From: Halocafeteria seosinensis
Taxonomy: Eukaryota > Sar > Bigyra > Bicosoecida
Direction of reading: 5' to 3'
Length of the DNA stretch: 64,000 nt
Assembly: GCA_001687465.1 (NCBI GenBank)
Contig: LVLI01000173.1
Span: 1-64,000, forward strand
Below the pieces are notes generated by a model. It had not been told where the DNA came from and did not search any database. It worked only from the letters and a program-made list of their open reading frames with translations. This document shows, in pieces, positions 43,679 through 54,518 of this stretch; position 1 is the first letter of the stretch; the number at the start of each line of letters is the position of its first letter. The translations under genes and the position numbers were made by a program.

Positions 43679-46601
43679 TCATTGGGTGGACTGTCCCCAT
43701 GTAGTAGGAGCATCCGTCATGAAGAATTCAAGATTACCGCAATTGGTCAAGTTGCCATGCGACACGAATGGCGTTTCAAGTAGTTCGCTGTTCAGTCTAG
43801 CATGAGTCACGTAGATGTTCGAGGAAGAACTGTTATGAGCTGTGATGTTCAGGACACATGCACCCCGATCTAATCTTTCATTTCCTAAAAAGGAGCCAGG
43901 AACCGTCAGAGAAAACCTGGAAAACACTGGGGAGCCCAATACATAAGCATCAGTCCCAGATACCGGATAAACTCCCGCCATTGCCCATATTACCCAAGAC
44001 GACATGGTTCCGTAGTCATCATTTCCTGCATGGAAAGGGAAGAATCCGTATGTAGTGTTTTCATCAGCCTCCCAGCTAGATACTCACCTGGTATCCCGTT
44101 GGCGGTAGTGTTGTAGTAAAATCCAAGGCAAGCACGGCTGTATTTCTGCGTTAACCAAACATACTCGTTTCCTGCCCATGCGAACTGCCAAACGGTTAGT
44201 AAGTCTGGCTCATTGCCAGCCCAATAGTACGGGTTGGGCATGAAATCATTCAAGAACCATCCAAACTGTAAAGCAATCTTAGGAGATGCAGATGACCACC
44301 AACCAACGATACTCAGAGGAAACAGAGGAAACGCTTACCGATTTTTCGAAGAAGGTTGTTAACATATCGACGTACTGCTGCTTGCTGTTAAAAAGTCCTA
44401 TAAGTCCTTTTACGTCATGCGGGACGAACCACCTCCACTGCCATATATTTCCTTCAGTGTACAAGTGAGTCAGTGGGTATGGGAGCAAATCAAAGACAGG
44501 ACACTGAAAAGTTCCATTACTGTATCGCCCGCACATGCCTACTCTGTCCTTGTTCCATACATTTCTGTAAAACTGTCCCCGTTTTCGCAATATCGTTCCA
44601 TTTTTCTCGTCTCTAACGAAAGATGCCAATCTTCCTACGGTGTCGTCATCATAAGCCTGGGCAAGTGTTATCGAAGCCCCCTTTTCCTCGTCTTCGAGAG
44701 GAACGAATCCCAGCTCTTTGTACCTATGTGCAGCATCTTGGGACATTACCGCCTCTCGCGCATGCTCGTACACGGCAAAGATGTCAATGGGACAACTCGA
44801 TATTTCCCCATTACACAGCTTCATCATTGTGTCGGTCATAACTATAACGCCGTGACTAGCTATCATGCACCCAGTGTAGATATTGGCCAGCGGCCATCGA
44901 GGCAAATACCCACCCTCCTCGCTCATAATAACCAAGGACTTGACTGTATCGAGAGCTCGGTTCGGGAAGGACAATGTCAGCCACGGAGCCTGCGTGCGAT
45001 GAGTATCCCACAGGGAAAGGTCGCTTACGAAAGCGCTGTTCGGAATCAAGTCTTCAACGCATCGTTGGTTGAGCTTCCCCAAGGAGCAGTGCGAGCTCTC
45101 GTTTCTTGGGTTCCACCAAGGCCAATGATGAACGCGTCCATCAAATCCTGGATACTCACCATCCCATTCGGTATATGAGGTCGGAGAAAGATAACTGTGA
45201 TACACTGCTGTGTACACTTTGGTCAAACTTTTAGATGCCTCTTCCATAGTGGAGTCTAAAACAGGTTGTACTCGTACTCGAGATATTACTGAGTTCCAAA
45301 GAGTTAACACTGCTGAGGTACACTCTTCAAACGACACCCAAGTAGTAGAAGCATTAGTATACTGTTCATGCAACAAATTTCTCTCTGCATCTTCCGCAGA
45401 GCAGTAGCTTATGCCGGTCCGTACTGTGAAGACTACCGAGGAGCCGGAGGACGTAACAGCCGCAGACCCCAGTGACCCTGAATTGGTGATATTGATCGAT
45501 GTAGTTCCAATGCCTGTATTTCCTTCTAACCAGAAGAATGGCGAAATTGATATGGGCTCACCGCTTTCCAGACTATGGGTCTCAACTCGAACATATGCCC
45601 ACGTCTGGATTCCACCGAGGGGAGATCGCTCACTCAGACTTCCTGACGACAGAATATAGCCCTTTGAGATCATTACATGAGTGTCCTCCATTTTGGTCTC
45701 CAGAGAAGCATTTGGACAGTTCTTAGCATTTTGGCCCATAACTGTATGGCACACATCCAAAATTAGGTTACAAGGTTCTTCTCCAGTGCAATTGTAGCGG
45801 TGGATTCCTGCATGGCCACCGGACACGGCAAGCTCCGCTGTGGTATCGGCGTCCAGCAGTGATACAGAGTAATAACCAGGAAACGCAGTCTCATTCTCAT
45901 GAGAAAATCGAGATTTGTAGTTGCTGTCTGAAATCAGCGATGAGTTGAATGGTCTTCGCGACACCATCACACCAAAGTTGCCTGCGAAGAATGCATCATC
46001 CCGTATCCGTTGTCAAACTTCTGGTTACGGCCCTCAGACGTACCAAAATCTTGCACTCCAGATCCTACCATGTGAGTATGAGAGAATGCTTCTATGAAGT
46101 CATCATAATAATAGTAGCCACCGTTGTGGTCGAAAGGGATCCTGAATGCTGCCAACGCGAAAGACCGTAGACAACGGTAAACAATAAAGAGCAGAGCGTA
46201 TCACAAGAGCAACCCTTACGTTCCAGTCCCAGAGATGTATCCGGTCCTAGCCGCAGAGCACCGAATGGGATCTGTGGACCCGGAGGCAACGCAGCCAATC
46301 CGTAACCGAAGCCTCCCGTTCCGATTCTGGTATCCACAAAGTCGGAGGGATGAGTTCCAGCCATATCGGCTAATTGTTCAATCGAGGTTATGTCTTTGTA
46401 GCGTTCCAATTGAGGCCACTTTCCAGTCAGAGGAGTGTCATCTCTTCGGGCTGAAATGAAAGCCTTCATCTGATCCAACGGCACTTGGTGGTTAAGATCT
46501 CGTTCGAGTTTGGAGGGGAATCCGCGAAAAGGGGTTGCGATGGTCAGCTGCGGGGCCCATATTCCCAGCAAAACCAAGCCCAGACTCACAATGAAGCGCA
46601 T
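43679..46601 (-). CDS. GH92 alpha-mannosidase, secreted (884 aa)
   Basis: Five exons (46601-46220, 46148-46044, 45981-44339, 44265-44088, 44025-43679) all agree in phase. A signal peptide (MRFIVSLGLVLLGIWAPQL) precedes the N-terminal beta domain with DFVDTRIGTGGFG, PFGALRLGPDT, DHNGGYYYYDD and FSHTHMVGSGVQDFGN, all GH92 hallmarks. The (alpha/alpha)6 catalytic domain shows SLWDTHRTQAPWLTL, FVPHDVKGLIGLF and NPYYWAGNEPDL, then GNDDYGTMSSWVIWAMAGVYPV with the family GNDD-x-G motif. Members are calcium-dependent exo-alpha-mannosidases acting mostly on N-glycans. Numerous sequons fit secretion. The C-terminal beta domain ends close to family length. Confidence 0.93.
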
Positions 46602-47104
46602 GGCTCGCCTCCCCAAGAAAATAAGGAACAAACGATGACACACCAACTTGTGCCAATCCCCTTGAAAGTACTTGTACATTGTACAACACAATGTACATTA
46701 CGTGCCTGGGACGAGACACGAACTTCAACTTGCCAGTACACCCCTTGGGCCTTATTATACTGGACGCACAGAAACGAAATTCTTAGATGCTACCAAGCAA
46801 CGCGTTTGTAATGGCTGCGGGGAATTAATATTAACAGATGAAACGCTTTTGCGCCCCTTTCTGCCCTTGTAGGGGCTCAGTGCCTTGCCTTCCACGGCGC
46901 TACAGTGCCAGTTCCCATTCACAAACGCAGACGCAAATTTAAAACATGGAGCGGCAGGCCTCAGTCCTTCACAGTCAAAGGAAGAAAACATATCTTCTTT
47001 TGGGACACAACCCACACGGCATATTCCGGGTATGTTTTCGACGAAAGGCAACACACAATGTGACAGGTACCAGAGATACATGTAGTTCATCGACCAGGAA
47101 GTTG
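46602..47104. other. Intergenic, promoter side of the GH92 gene
   Basis: Contains a small palindromic word at about 46676-46697 (TTGTACATTGTACAACACAATG) but no gene. No other feature was recognised. Confidence 0.4.
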
Positions 47105-47170
47105 ACTGAATCCATTTAACGAGGAGCGGTATGCGCACGTGTTAAGCAGCTACGGGATCGCTGTCCCGAA
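47105..47170. repeat. Terminal word of the chromodomain element, copy 3
   Basis: TTAACGAGGAGCGGTATGCGC and GTGTTAAGCAGCTACGGG match the non-coding ends of the chromodomain elements near 26.75 kb and 48.8 kb. No coding part accompanies it, so this is a solo terminal fragment. Confidence 0.65.
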
Positions 47171-48060
47171 AGGCAAAAAGAAGCAATGCAGTCCCGGGAT
47201 TATACCGCATGTACATGTGCGATGCGCCCACAAAGCATCTCCAATCCGTCGTGTCACTCGCACCTCTTGGACACTCGCACGACACTTGGAGGTTGAAGTG
47301 TAGCCAAATATTATCCATCGAAAATGTATATCTCATCACAAGGAGTTTGTGCTATTTGATAATATACGTAGTGAGGAACATGTATAGTTCCTATTTTAAC
47401 AGGTGGCTCTGCCTACAAGGGGCATGGCCAGTTTCATCCGGGAAGACTGTAACTTTGAATCCTCTGAACCCTTGTCATTTTTCATACAATCATCATTGCT
47501 CCATTCCGAAATCATATTCCTTAATCACTGCAAACCCCCCCCCCCCCTCCAATCTTCGTGAACACGCATAAACGTATATCATCAGTTTCATGCGTGCATT
47601 CATACCTTTCCAAACTGGGGGGTTCACCCCTTCGTCAAATCCGATATTTGCGCAAGCACCGTCGGTCTTGTCTTGTACCTACACACGTCTTCCGGTGTAC
47701 CTTCTGTGGGTTGTATGTTGTCGTTTAGAAGTTGGCACCAATCGCATTTTTGCATTTTCACCCATGATGAATGTACGGTATAGCTACGAATAGATATTGT
47801 ATGGTATAAGTACGAGAGGGGCAAGCGCACTCAATAACTGGCTACACCAACAACGAGCACGCGGGCCACGACCCCGACACTGCAACAGCGGAGGCGCACG
47901 CGATGCCAGAACAAAGGAGATACAACCTGAGATCATGAAGGACCCAAAGCCTCCCCAATGGAGCTATCATTAGCCACAAAACTGGACAATCAACAGCCGC
48001 AGAACGGAGAAAATCAACGAGGAAAGGCGCGCGCAGCACCCGCTGGAACATCAACAGGGT
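47171..48060. other. Intergenic with an 11-13 base C run
   Basis: Only simple sequence was recognised: a poly-C tract around 47525-47538. No gene-like frame was found on either strand. Confidence 0.4.
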
Positions 48061-48299
48061 GCTTGACTATGACGAGAACACTGTCAAGATACTTTGGGTG
48101 ATGAGACAATAGAACCCAGAGAAAGGTTGGTCGAGGACCTAGGAACAAGACCTTAAAGAGTTCTCAACGAGTTGCTCCAGGTTGCAGACAACGCGCGCGC
48201 AAACGAGGAGCTTCACAACCACCTGACGAGAAGACTTCGGCGAGATCAGCGCCCGGGCGTGCCACAACAGCTTTCTCAAACAACGAACCAGCAACACAA

Positions 48300-48510
48300 T
48301 ATTGGAGAGAGGCCGATAAATGTCGTGGAGCTGCAAACCTATTTTGATGGGGCTGCACGAGGCAATCCTCCAAGATCCCTCACCATCACTGTAGAAGCGG
48401 AGAAGATGAAGCGGACAAAATACGGGCATCTGAGGGACCACCACACGGAAATTATCTCGTGGCGGTGGCTTCGGGGAAGACGCGATTAAGTTCCTCAAGA
48501 GAATTGCCAG
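48300..48510 (+). pseudogene. RNase H N-terminal fragment of a retroelement
   Basis: The plus-strand reading TYFDGAARGNPPRSLTIT carries the first RNase H block (DGA-x-RGNP). It is followed by EKMKRTKYGHLRDHH instead of the expected second and third strands. The Glu, second Asp and last Asp blocks are missing. The KMKRTKYG word recurs upstream of both LRR genes (58.55 and 60.83 kb). Confidence 0.5.
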
Positions 48511-48539
48511 GAAAGCACCGGGCTCCCGGGAACAAGAGA

Positions 48540-48715
48540 GATGCGGAACTTTCGCAAGCTGATGATGGACCAAACTGTCAGTCACGTTGACGCACCACAA
48601 CGTGAAGATATTTGACCGGTTCCGGGTAGGGTTCACCCCTCACACGCCGTAGCGTAGCCTGTAGCATACACGTCTTCCGGCGATAGGAGCAATACTAATA
48701 CACACTGTACCGGAG
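48540..48715 (-). repeat. Dispersed repeat, copy 2
   Basis: Inverted partner of the repeat at 41.04-41.2 kb. The two are about 7.3 kb apart, flanking the GT61-like and GH92 genes. Confidence 0.75.
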
Positions 48716-48754
48716 TCCGGAGTAAGAGAGATAGCAATGCATAGCATCGGCCAA

Positions 48755-48757
<3 letters not shown>

Positions 48758-48791
<34 letters not shown>
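48758..48791. repeat. (AC)n microsatellite
   Basis: Seventeen AC units in an uninterrupted run, followed by a short TA-rich word. It adjoins the terminal word of the second chromodomain element. A shorter CA run stands at the matching place beside copy 1 (26690-26699), so the microsatellite may be part of the element. Confidence 0.95.
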
Positions 48792-48794
<3 letters not shown>

Positions 48795-48804
48795 GTATAT
48801 ATAT

Positions 48805-49245
48805 GGAGCGTGTTAAGCAGCGACGGACCCGCTTTTCTGCAGCCTCGCTGACAAGCGCCGGGAGGGAACGCAACACTGGTTGCCTCCTGGGCGACGGCAG
48901 GATTACCGACAAGGCTCAGCCTGGGAAGAGACGGCCCTGTGCCTGCCACAGCGACGCCAGAACAGCGCAGTTAGGGTTAAGCGTTGGACCAGACGAACAT
49001 TACCATGCCGCCAACTGACGTGGAAGGTGACGTCCCAGGAGTTCCGTCCAGCTCAGTTGCGTCAATATAGTCCAGATTGAAGTGCATCTCCTGCTCGAGG
49101 TCAAAGAAGATGCGGCTACCCAGGTCCTTTTGAAGCCCCGAGGGAAACCAGTTCCCACGTCCTGTGCCGACTCTGAGTAGCCCTTCCAGTGGACGAGGAT
49201 CCGCTTTTTGTGGATCCTGAGTGTGAGTTGCCGCAGCTTCACAGA
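48805..49245 (-). mobile_element. Chromodomain-bearing retroelement end, copy 2
   Basis: Nucleotide-level match to 26755-27200 over most of its length (GTGTTAAGCAGCGACGG, GGAGTTCCGTCCA, CTCCTGCTCGAGGTC, CCCTTCCAGTGGACGAGGATCCGC). The minus-strand chromodomain reads KKRILVHWKGYSESAQ and is then frameshifted relative to copy 1, so it is dead. Confidence 0.7.
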
Positions 49246-49581
49246 ACGTGTTCAGGCAGCACGGGCGGGAGCCTCATAAGGGATGGCTACTCAGTATCTC
49301 ATGGAGTATACGGAACGGGAACGAGGGGATGGCAATAGTAGCAACATCTAGAGGTTGATAAAGACTTCTGTTACCGCTGCAATCGTTTCCGGAAGTTCCG
49401 AGTTGTAACGGATGCCTCCTGAGGCTCCTGTTGTTCGGCGTTGATGTGAAGTTGAACGAAAATCTAGACCATGCTTATGTTGTGAGGTCAATACCATTCG
49501 GAGCATTCGGTTCTTGGCTTATAGCCGCAGCTGAATAGTAATGAGGAACTTGATTCATCATAAGCTCTCCATTGAGACTCC
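49246..49581. other. Intergenic region
   Basis: 3' flank of the glycosyltransferase gene. Nothing was recognised. Confidence 0.35.
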
Positions 49582-50553
49582 TTAATAACTGCCAACTGCA
49601 CCCGATAATGCAGAGGTCAACATACATCGCGTTGTTTCCCCTGGAAATAACTTTTTCCCAGGTGTGGCCCCCTCCAAGGATACGGAATGGTTATCGTACA
49701 TGCGCAAATGTCGCCCATCCAAATGGCATAGGGTCGACGGATAACCAATTGGACCGTAAATGTAACCAAAGGTTAGCTTCCTGCCTAAGTGACTTTCAAC
49801 GCTTCCCCCGATCAACTTGAGATACCGCACGTATGAAGGAACATGAATGATGTGAGGGCCATTGCTCCGCTTCCACCGGTCAGTGGCCACACACACAGTG
49901 AGGTTCGGCGCGTGTAACTCAGACGTACACCGACTCCAAGTGTTGTGTCTATCAAACCGCAGGTAGTCGATTCTTAGTTGCTTCATCCCCATCAAAATAC
50001 TGTACATGCTGTGGTTGACAGTGTTAGCGTTGATCAGCCAATCGTGCTCCAGTTGCAAAGCATATTCAGTGGATGTAGCTTTGATGGACCGCGTATAACC
50101 GTCAGCCAAGCCTCTAGTCTGGACAACAGTCCCTAACCGAGCAAGACGTCTGGCAAAGGTAGGAAACGATGACCATTTGGGACGAGGGTCCGCAAATATC
50201 TGCACGGTAACATTATGTAAAGCAAAAAAGCCACGAAAGTTATCCAGGACGTAATGTATCATGGTCGTTCGAGGGCACGCAGCCACACAGTTCGTGAATA
50301 GGTTGATCGTGAGCCTCTTCTCGATTTCGCTCTTGTCTTTCCTGAAGTCCGTGAGGTTGGACTGACTTGTTCCCAGGTTATTATTCTTCGCTTGCAATTT
50401 TTCAGTTTTTTTAATTTGTGCATTCCTCGATACCCTGCATATGGTCTCAAGTCGTACGCATATCACCTAAGAGATAATGGGGATTACTCACACCAAACAA
50501 ATAATCAAAGCGGCAAGGCAGGATACCACTTCCCGCAAGTACGGTGACGCCAT
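49582..50553 (-). CDS. Putative type II glycosyltransferase
   Basis: A 294-codon frame ends at 49582. It has no ATG near its 5' end and opens after a TCTCTTAG acceptor at 50467, so a first exon is needed. An ATG at 50553 reads MASPYLREVVSCLAALIICL up to a GTGTGAGT donor. Joined in phase this gives a signal-anchor helix continuing into VICVRLETI, but the intron would be only 27 nt, far below the others here, so the junction is uncertain. The lumenal part has TNCVAACPRTTMIHYVLDNF, VQIFADPRPKW, a GLADGYTRSIKATSTEYALQ helix and LEHDW, which could serve as the metal/nucleotide-sugar site. This pattern suits small GT-A glycosyltransferases. The family was not pinned down. Confidence 0.55.
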
Positions 50554-50854
50554 TCTTCCCCAAGCCCGTACTTATAAGAAAGTTTGCTTATCCGACCAGT
50601 TCCCCGAGATCGTAGAACGCCTAGATATCACCAACGAGCCTTCGTATATGCCTCGGGAAGGATCCAAGTTGGCCGTTCAACCTAGATGTCCAGAGGGCGA
50701 CAAGCTCGGGCCGAGCCTTGGAACTTGGGTGGGCGGTGCTTGGTTGGGTCCCCATCCCAAACTTTGGGTCAAACTGACTCAAAACTAGCAAAATTCAAAT
50801 GAGCCTTCTAAATATTCAACAACAAGGCTACTAGCTTACTAGTTCCGGATGTAC

Positions 50855-51070
50855 TTTAGTCCGGACGGTCCTGTCAGAAACACATTGTGCGCCACTGTCC
50901 CACCCCAGCTGAGGGCCACCTTCCCCATCCCAAGGATTCCCACCGGCTTAGCGCCGGGATCTTCGGGTTTGGAGTCCGGATTCTTCATCCTCTCGGCAAA
51001 TAATCCCCTAGACTCTGATGCAGCCGATAACATCGCTCTCTCTCTCTATCATCCGACCTTCCTTAGGGAC
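50855..51070. repeat. Repeat family R, copy 1
   Basis: Words shared with 52480-52650: CGGTCCTGTCAG, GGGATCTTCGGG-TTGGAG-CCGGAT, and GATGCAGCCGATAACAT..CTCTCT. The order of blocks is circularly permuted between the copies: here GCAGCCGATAACAT is last and there first. Such a pattern arises when copies are sampled from a tandem array. Confidence 0.6.
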
Positions 51071-51084
51071 CTTCTTTCATCGAA

Positions 51085-51885
51085 CGATACTCCCGATGGA
51101 TGGGTGGGTGGGTTCGTCGTACCGCGTTCAGTTCTTGCAGCCAAAGTCCATCAGGTACTTCCACTTGAACTGCTTCGGCATCCTCTGGTATCCGCTTCGG
51201 TACCACATTCCAGGAGTATATTTACTCCAACATTTTCCTAGCCGACCAAATGTCGCTTCAAAAGTCCGATATCTGGATGGTTGTACTGTAAAAAGCCCAA
51301 TGTGTAGGAAGCGGAGTTAAGGAAATGATGATGATACAAGGTTCGACCAGTATACAATGTAATGAGATCTACGATAATGTCGATTCTGACGAAGGAGATG
51401 ATCGATTAAACCGATATTTCCTAGGCTAATCGTAGCTTGCCTGAACACGCACCCTGAATATACCGGTACACCACCACAGATTGAAGTGTAGTGGAAGGCG
51501 TAGCAGAGGGATGTACCCCCCGGTACTATTTCCGGTTCCAACCGGTTAAACCCAATAACCGGGAACCGGAAACTCGAGGTTGGCGCCATCATCCCTATTC
51601 CAGGTATATATATGTATTTCACTGAAAACCAAACGAGGGATAAACGGTTGTAACCGTCCTGTGTTGCCCATGTTGGTGTTCTTGACGGCTGTCTTGCATC
51701 GCGCTTCCCATGACCACGTGGCAACGGTACCCATTTTTGCCGCAGTGTTGGGGCACACCGTGCCGGCACACTGCACGGAATGCCGACGCGAGAACGCAGT
51801 TCTCGAAGTACCGAATGGACTTTAATGAACGCAGTACGACAAACCACCCACCCACCGGGAGTCTCGTTCAACTTCCAAAGCCAAT
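51085..51885. repeat. Long imperfect inverted repeat
   Basis: The left arm (about 51085-51200) and right arm (about 51780-51885) are inverted copies sharing ACTCCC, GGTGGGTGGGT, TCGTACCGCGTTCA/TCGTACTGCGTTCA, AAAGTCCAT and GGTACTTC. The 580-bp centre has a 208-codon minus-strand frame (51943-51317) that overlaps the right arm and has no recognised family. A transposon body with terminal repeats is one reading, and a head-to-head duplicate is another. Confidence 0.6.
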
Positions 51886-52450
51886 TGAGCTGTAACGAAG
51901 ACTGGATGATGGAGCGAAATGGTAATATCAGGTGCATCAGCATCTAGGCGACAGTTTGGAACAGAGACCGACTGGTGTGGCGGGTGGTGTCTGGTGCGGG
52001 GCTAGCCGGGTGGTGTGGGCATGGGGGCTTACACCGGAGCCACACCAGGTCGCAACCTGTTTGTGAAGGTCAGAAAAATGCAATCTCAAAACAGTGAGTT
52101 GATAACGGCTGAGGATACTGCAATACTGGACGCTTGGAAAGTTTGAACGCCTTTGATAAGTCCGCTTTTTGATCACGATGGCTTTAAACGTCGCAATGGT
52201 TGACAAAAGAATGCAAGGGTGCAATGTCCTTTCGACTACCGTTATGAGGAGCTAGGTCATCTTGATGACGAACCTGTAGAAGAAGATGACGAGAATTGAC
52301 AACATTATGTCGATGTTATTGCTGTGCATTGATGTAGGCCTGCTAAAGTACCCTGGGTGAGACCTTCCCCTTCAGTCTCCCCCCGGAAAAAATTACAAAA
52401 AAGGTATAATTTAGAACAAACATTCCTTCGACATCCGCCACACCAGCCGG

Positions 52451-52687
52451 GTGGTGCGGCCCCCCTACACACCACCCACTTGTCGGTCTCTGGTGCAGCC
52501 GATAACATTTCTCTCTAACATCCGATCTTCGTTATAGCTTAACGACGGTCCTGTCAGGCATATACTGGGGGCACTGTTTCACTTCCCACTCCCATCGGGG
52601 CGCAAGGATCTCCGGGCTTGGAGCCCGGATGCTTATGCTTCCAAACCAGAGACCGACAAGTGGGTGGTGAGTAGGGGGGCCGCACCA
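52451..52687. mobile_element. MITE-like element with 43-bp inverted ends
   Basis: The ends 52452-52494 and 52645-52687 are reverse complements over 43 bases with a single mismatch (ACCAGAGACCGACAAGTGGG at the inner side). They enclose 150 bp that contains part of repeat family R. No coding capacity is present. Partial further copies of the end motif occur near 51964 (AGAGACCGACTGGTGTGGCG). The structure fits a non-autonomous inverted-repeat transposon or fold-back element. No target-site duplication was identified with confidence. Confidence 0.65.
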
Positions 52688-53751
52688 AAGCACCAAGATC
52701 TTGAAGTCTTACATTACATCTTACTGGCCTCGCCAAAACGAGACCCCTTACGGTCGGTCTGTGGATGATTTGTAGGCTCCTATGCCTGAAAAGTCTGAAT
52801 CTAACCACGGGACTAGTTTGTCTACCTCGAACTTTCATGACCACTTCGATGTGAAGCGGTGGGGTTACTTAAAGCGGGCCCGGTTTCGAAGAATGGAGGC
52901 AACAATCAGAGCATTTGCCGTTGCTTAGCGGGGATCCCAATCCCTGCTTGTTCTGCTGGACCGGAAAGAATATTCAGCGTCGGAGGTTAGACGCAGAGTT
53001 CTCGACGACGGCGGATGCATGCCACTCAACCATGTCCTTGTGCTCCGACACTCCCGGCTCGGATGACTTGACTGTAGTAAAAGGCTTCCGGAATTGCTTC
53101 AAAAACAGGGTCAATTATTTTTGTTGTGTGTTCAATTAGACGTCGCAGGATGTAACAATGATGCGGATGAGAATCCCAACGAGAAAGCTGACCCAGATTT
53201 TGCCTGTGGGTACAGAGGAACAGATTTAGCTCGACTGAGGGCCAGATCCAACAAGAACTTCGACATATTCCCACATTGTATCAATGAAACATGCTTTACC
53301 ATTACCATATAAGTATTTTTCGGTCTCAATAAGTTTTAGAAGAGAATTTGGGAACGTGGGGGAGGCACACGCACAAACATGGGGCACGGACCCCGTGTGA
53401 CGTGAAAAGTGGCCGGGGAGCGTTCGTGGTCCACTGGCGTGCCCAACACTGTTTTTCCGGTTCAACTCCCGGCCCCACAGCACGGATTGCCTGCCGCGAA
53501 CAGGGCCGGCTCGGATAGCGGAGAATCCGCGGCGGAGCGAAGCGGAGAACATTTGGCATGGCAGGTGAATGGTCTGATTTGCAGACTTTAATGAGACAAG
53601 TTCGTAGAACGCATATATCCTACGCGGTGCGTGTGCTTGGGGTTCTGGGAGCTTACGAAAGTTTCACAGAGAAGGCCTTAATATTTCGACGCGTAGGTAC
53701 TGCCCTGCATTACCACTGTAGTTCCAGTAGCATCCCTTCTGGCGCTTGTTT
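52688..53751. other. No recognisable gene
   Basis: Several frames of 60-110 codons occur on both strands (for example 53226-53552 minus), but none shows family motifs, a splice-consistent continuation or an initiator context. The region is probably degenerate repeat sequence. Confidence 0.4.
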
Positions 53752-54019
53752 GTCAGCCGCTTTGGCTTTTGTTCCCACCACTATTGCTGCAACTCTCTGC
53801 TTGCAAATGTTCGGTCTTTGAAACTGCTTGTTTGATCGTAGAACTCTGAACTCTATTCTTCTGACTCCCAGTATCTTTGAATTCGGTCAGCCGCTTTGGC
53901 TTTTGTCCCCACCACTATTGCTGCAACTATCTGCTTGCAAATGTTGGGTCTTTGAAACTGCTTGTTTGGTCGTAGAACTCTGAACTCTATTCTTCGGACT
54001 TCCCAGTATCTTCGAGTTG
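53752..54019. repeat. Tandem duplication, 134-bp unit, two copies
   Basis: GTCAGCCGCTTTGGCTTTTG starts both units (53752 and 53886). The copies differ by about ten substitutions and a one-base indel over 134 bp (for example TTTGATCG/TTTGGTCG and CTTCTGACT/CTTCGGACTT). Nothing coding is recognised, and the minus-strand open frame across it has no family resemblance. Confidence 0.95.
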
Positions 54020-54518
54020 GGTAAGATCCTGCGTGTTGAAAATTAAATTCCGATGAATGGATGTCTTTCCAGCGAGCTTTCGACAATCTGGCGGCGTCAT
54101 CAGCTTGCTGTGTTCTTGAACGCGTGCATATTTCACGAGTCGGATAATCCAAGACGTCTGTAGCTCTCAATAGCTGGAGTAATTGGATCATGCCTTACAA
54201 GGCCAAAGTCCGGCTTATTGATGATGGAGACGCCAGCAAACATGGTGTTTTACCAGACCTAAATGTAGGGCGCGTGGTACGGGTTTTTGAGCGTCCCAGT
54301 CCCACGCTCGTCCCAGATGAGCCGTCCCAAATCCCACATCTATTGGGACAATTATACATAAGAAAATTATTTGTGTGTTGAGTACGTCTATTTTGGAGTA
54401 TCTAACGACGTTTATATGGGTTTACAATTCCTCGAACCTTTCGTCATTCTCCCGCCATCAGGCTGAATGGAACCAAATTAACGGGCACTCTCAGCACTTC
54501 TTGTGTATTTATTTTCTT
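54020..54518. other. Intergenic, no gene seen
   Basis: Short frames only. Left flank of the RT-tail fragment. Confidence 0.35.

Noticed and set aside
47525-47540. Poly-C run as a regulatory G-quadruplex site
   Set aside because: It is a single homopolymer without the four separated runs of a quadruplex motif, and no adjacent gene start is known.
53395-53490. T-arm-like sequence GGTTCAACTCC followed by CCCCAC, possible tRNA
   Set aside because: The T stem does not form five pairs, and no 5' partner, D arm or anticodon arm lies at tRNA distance.
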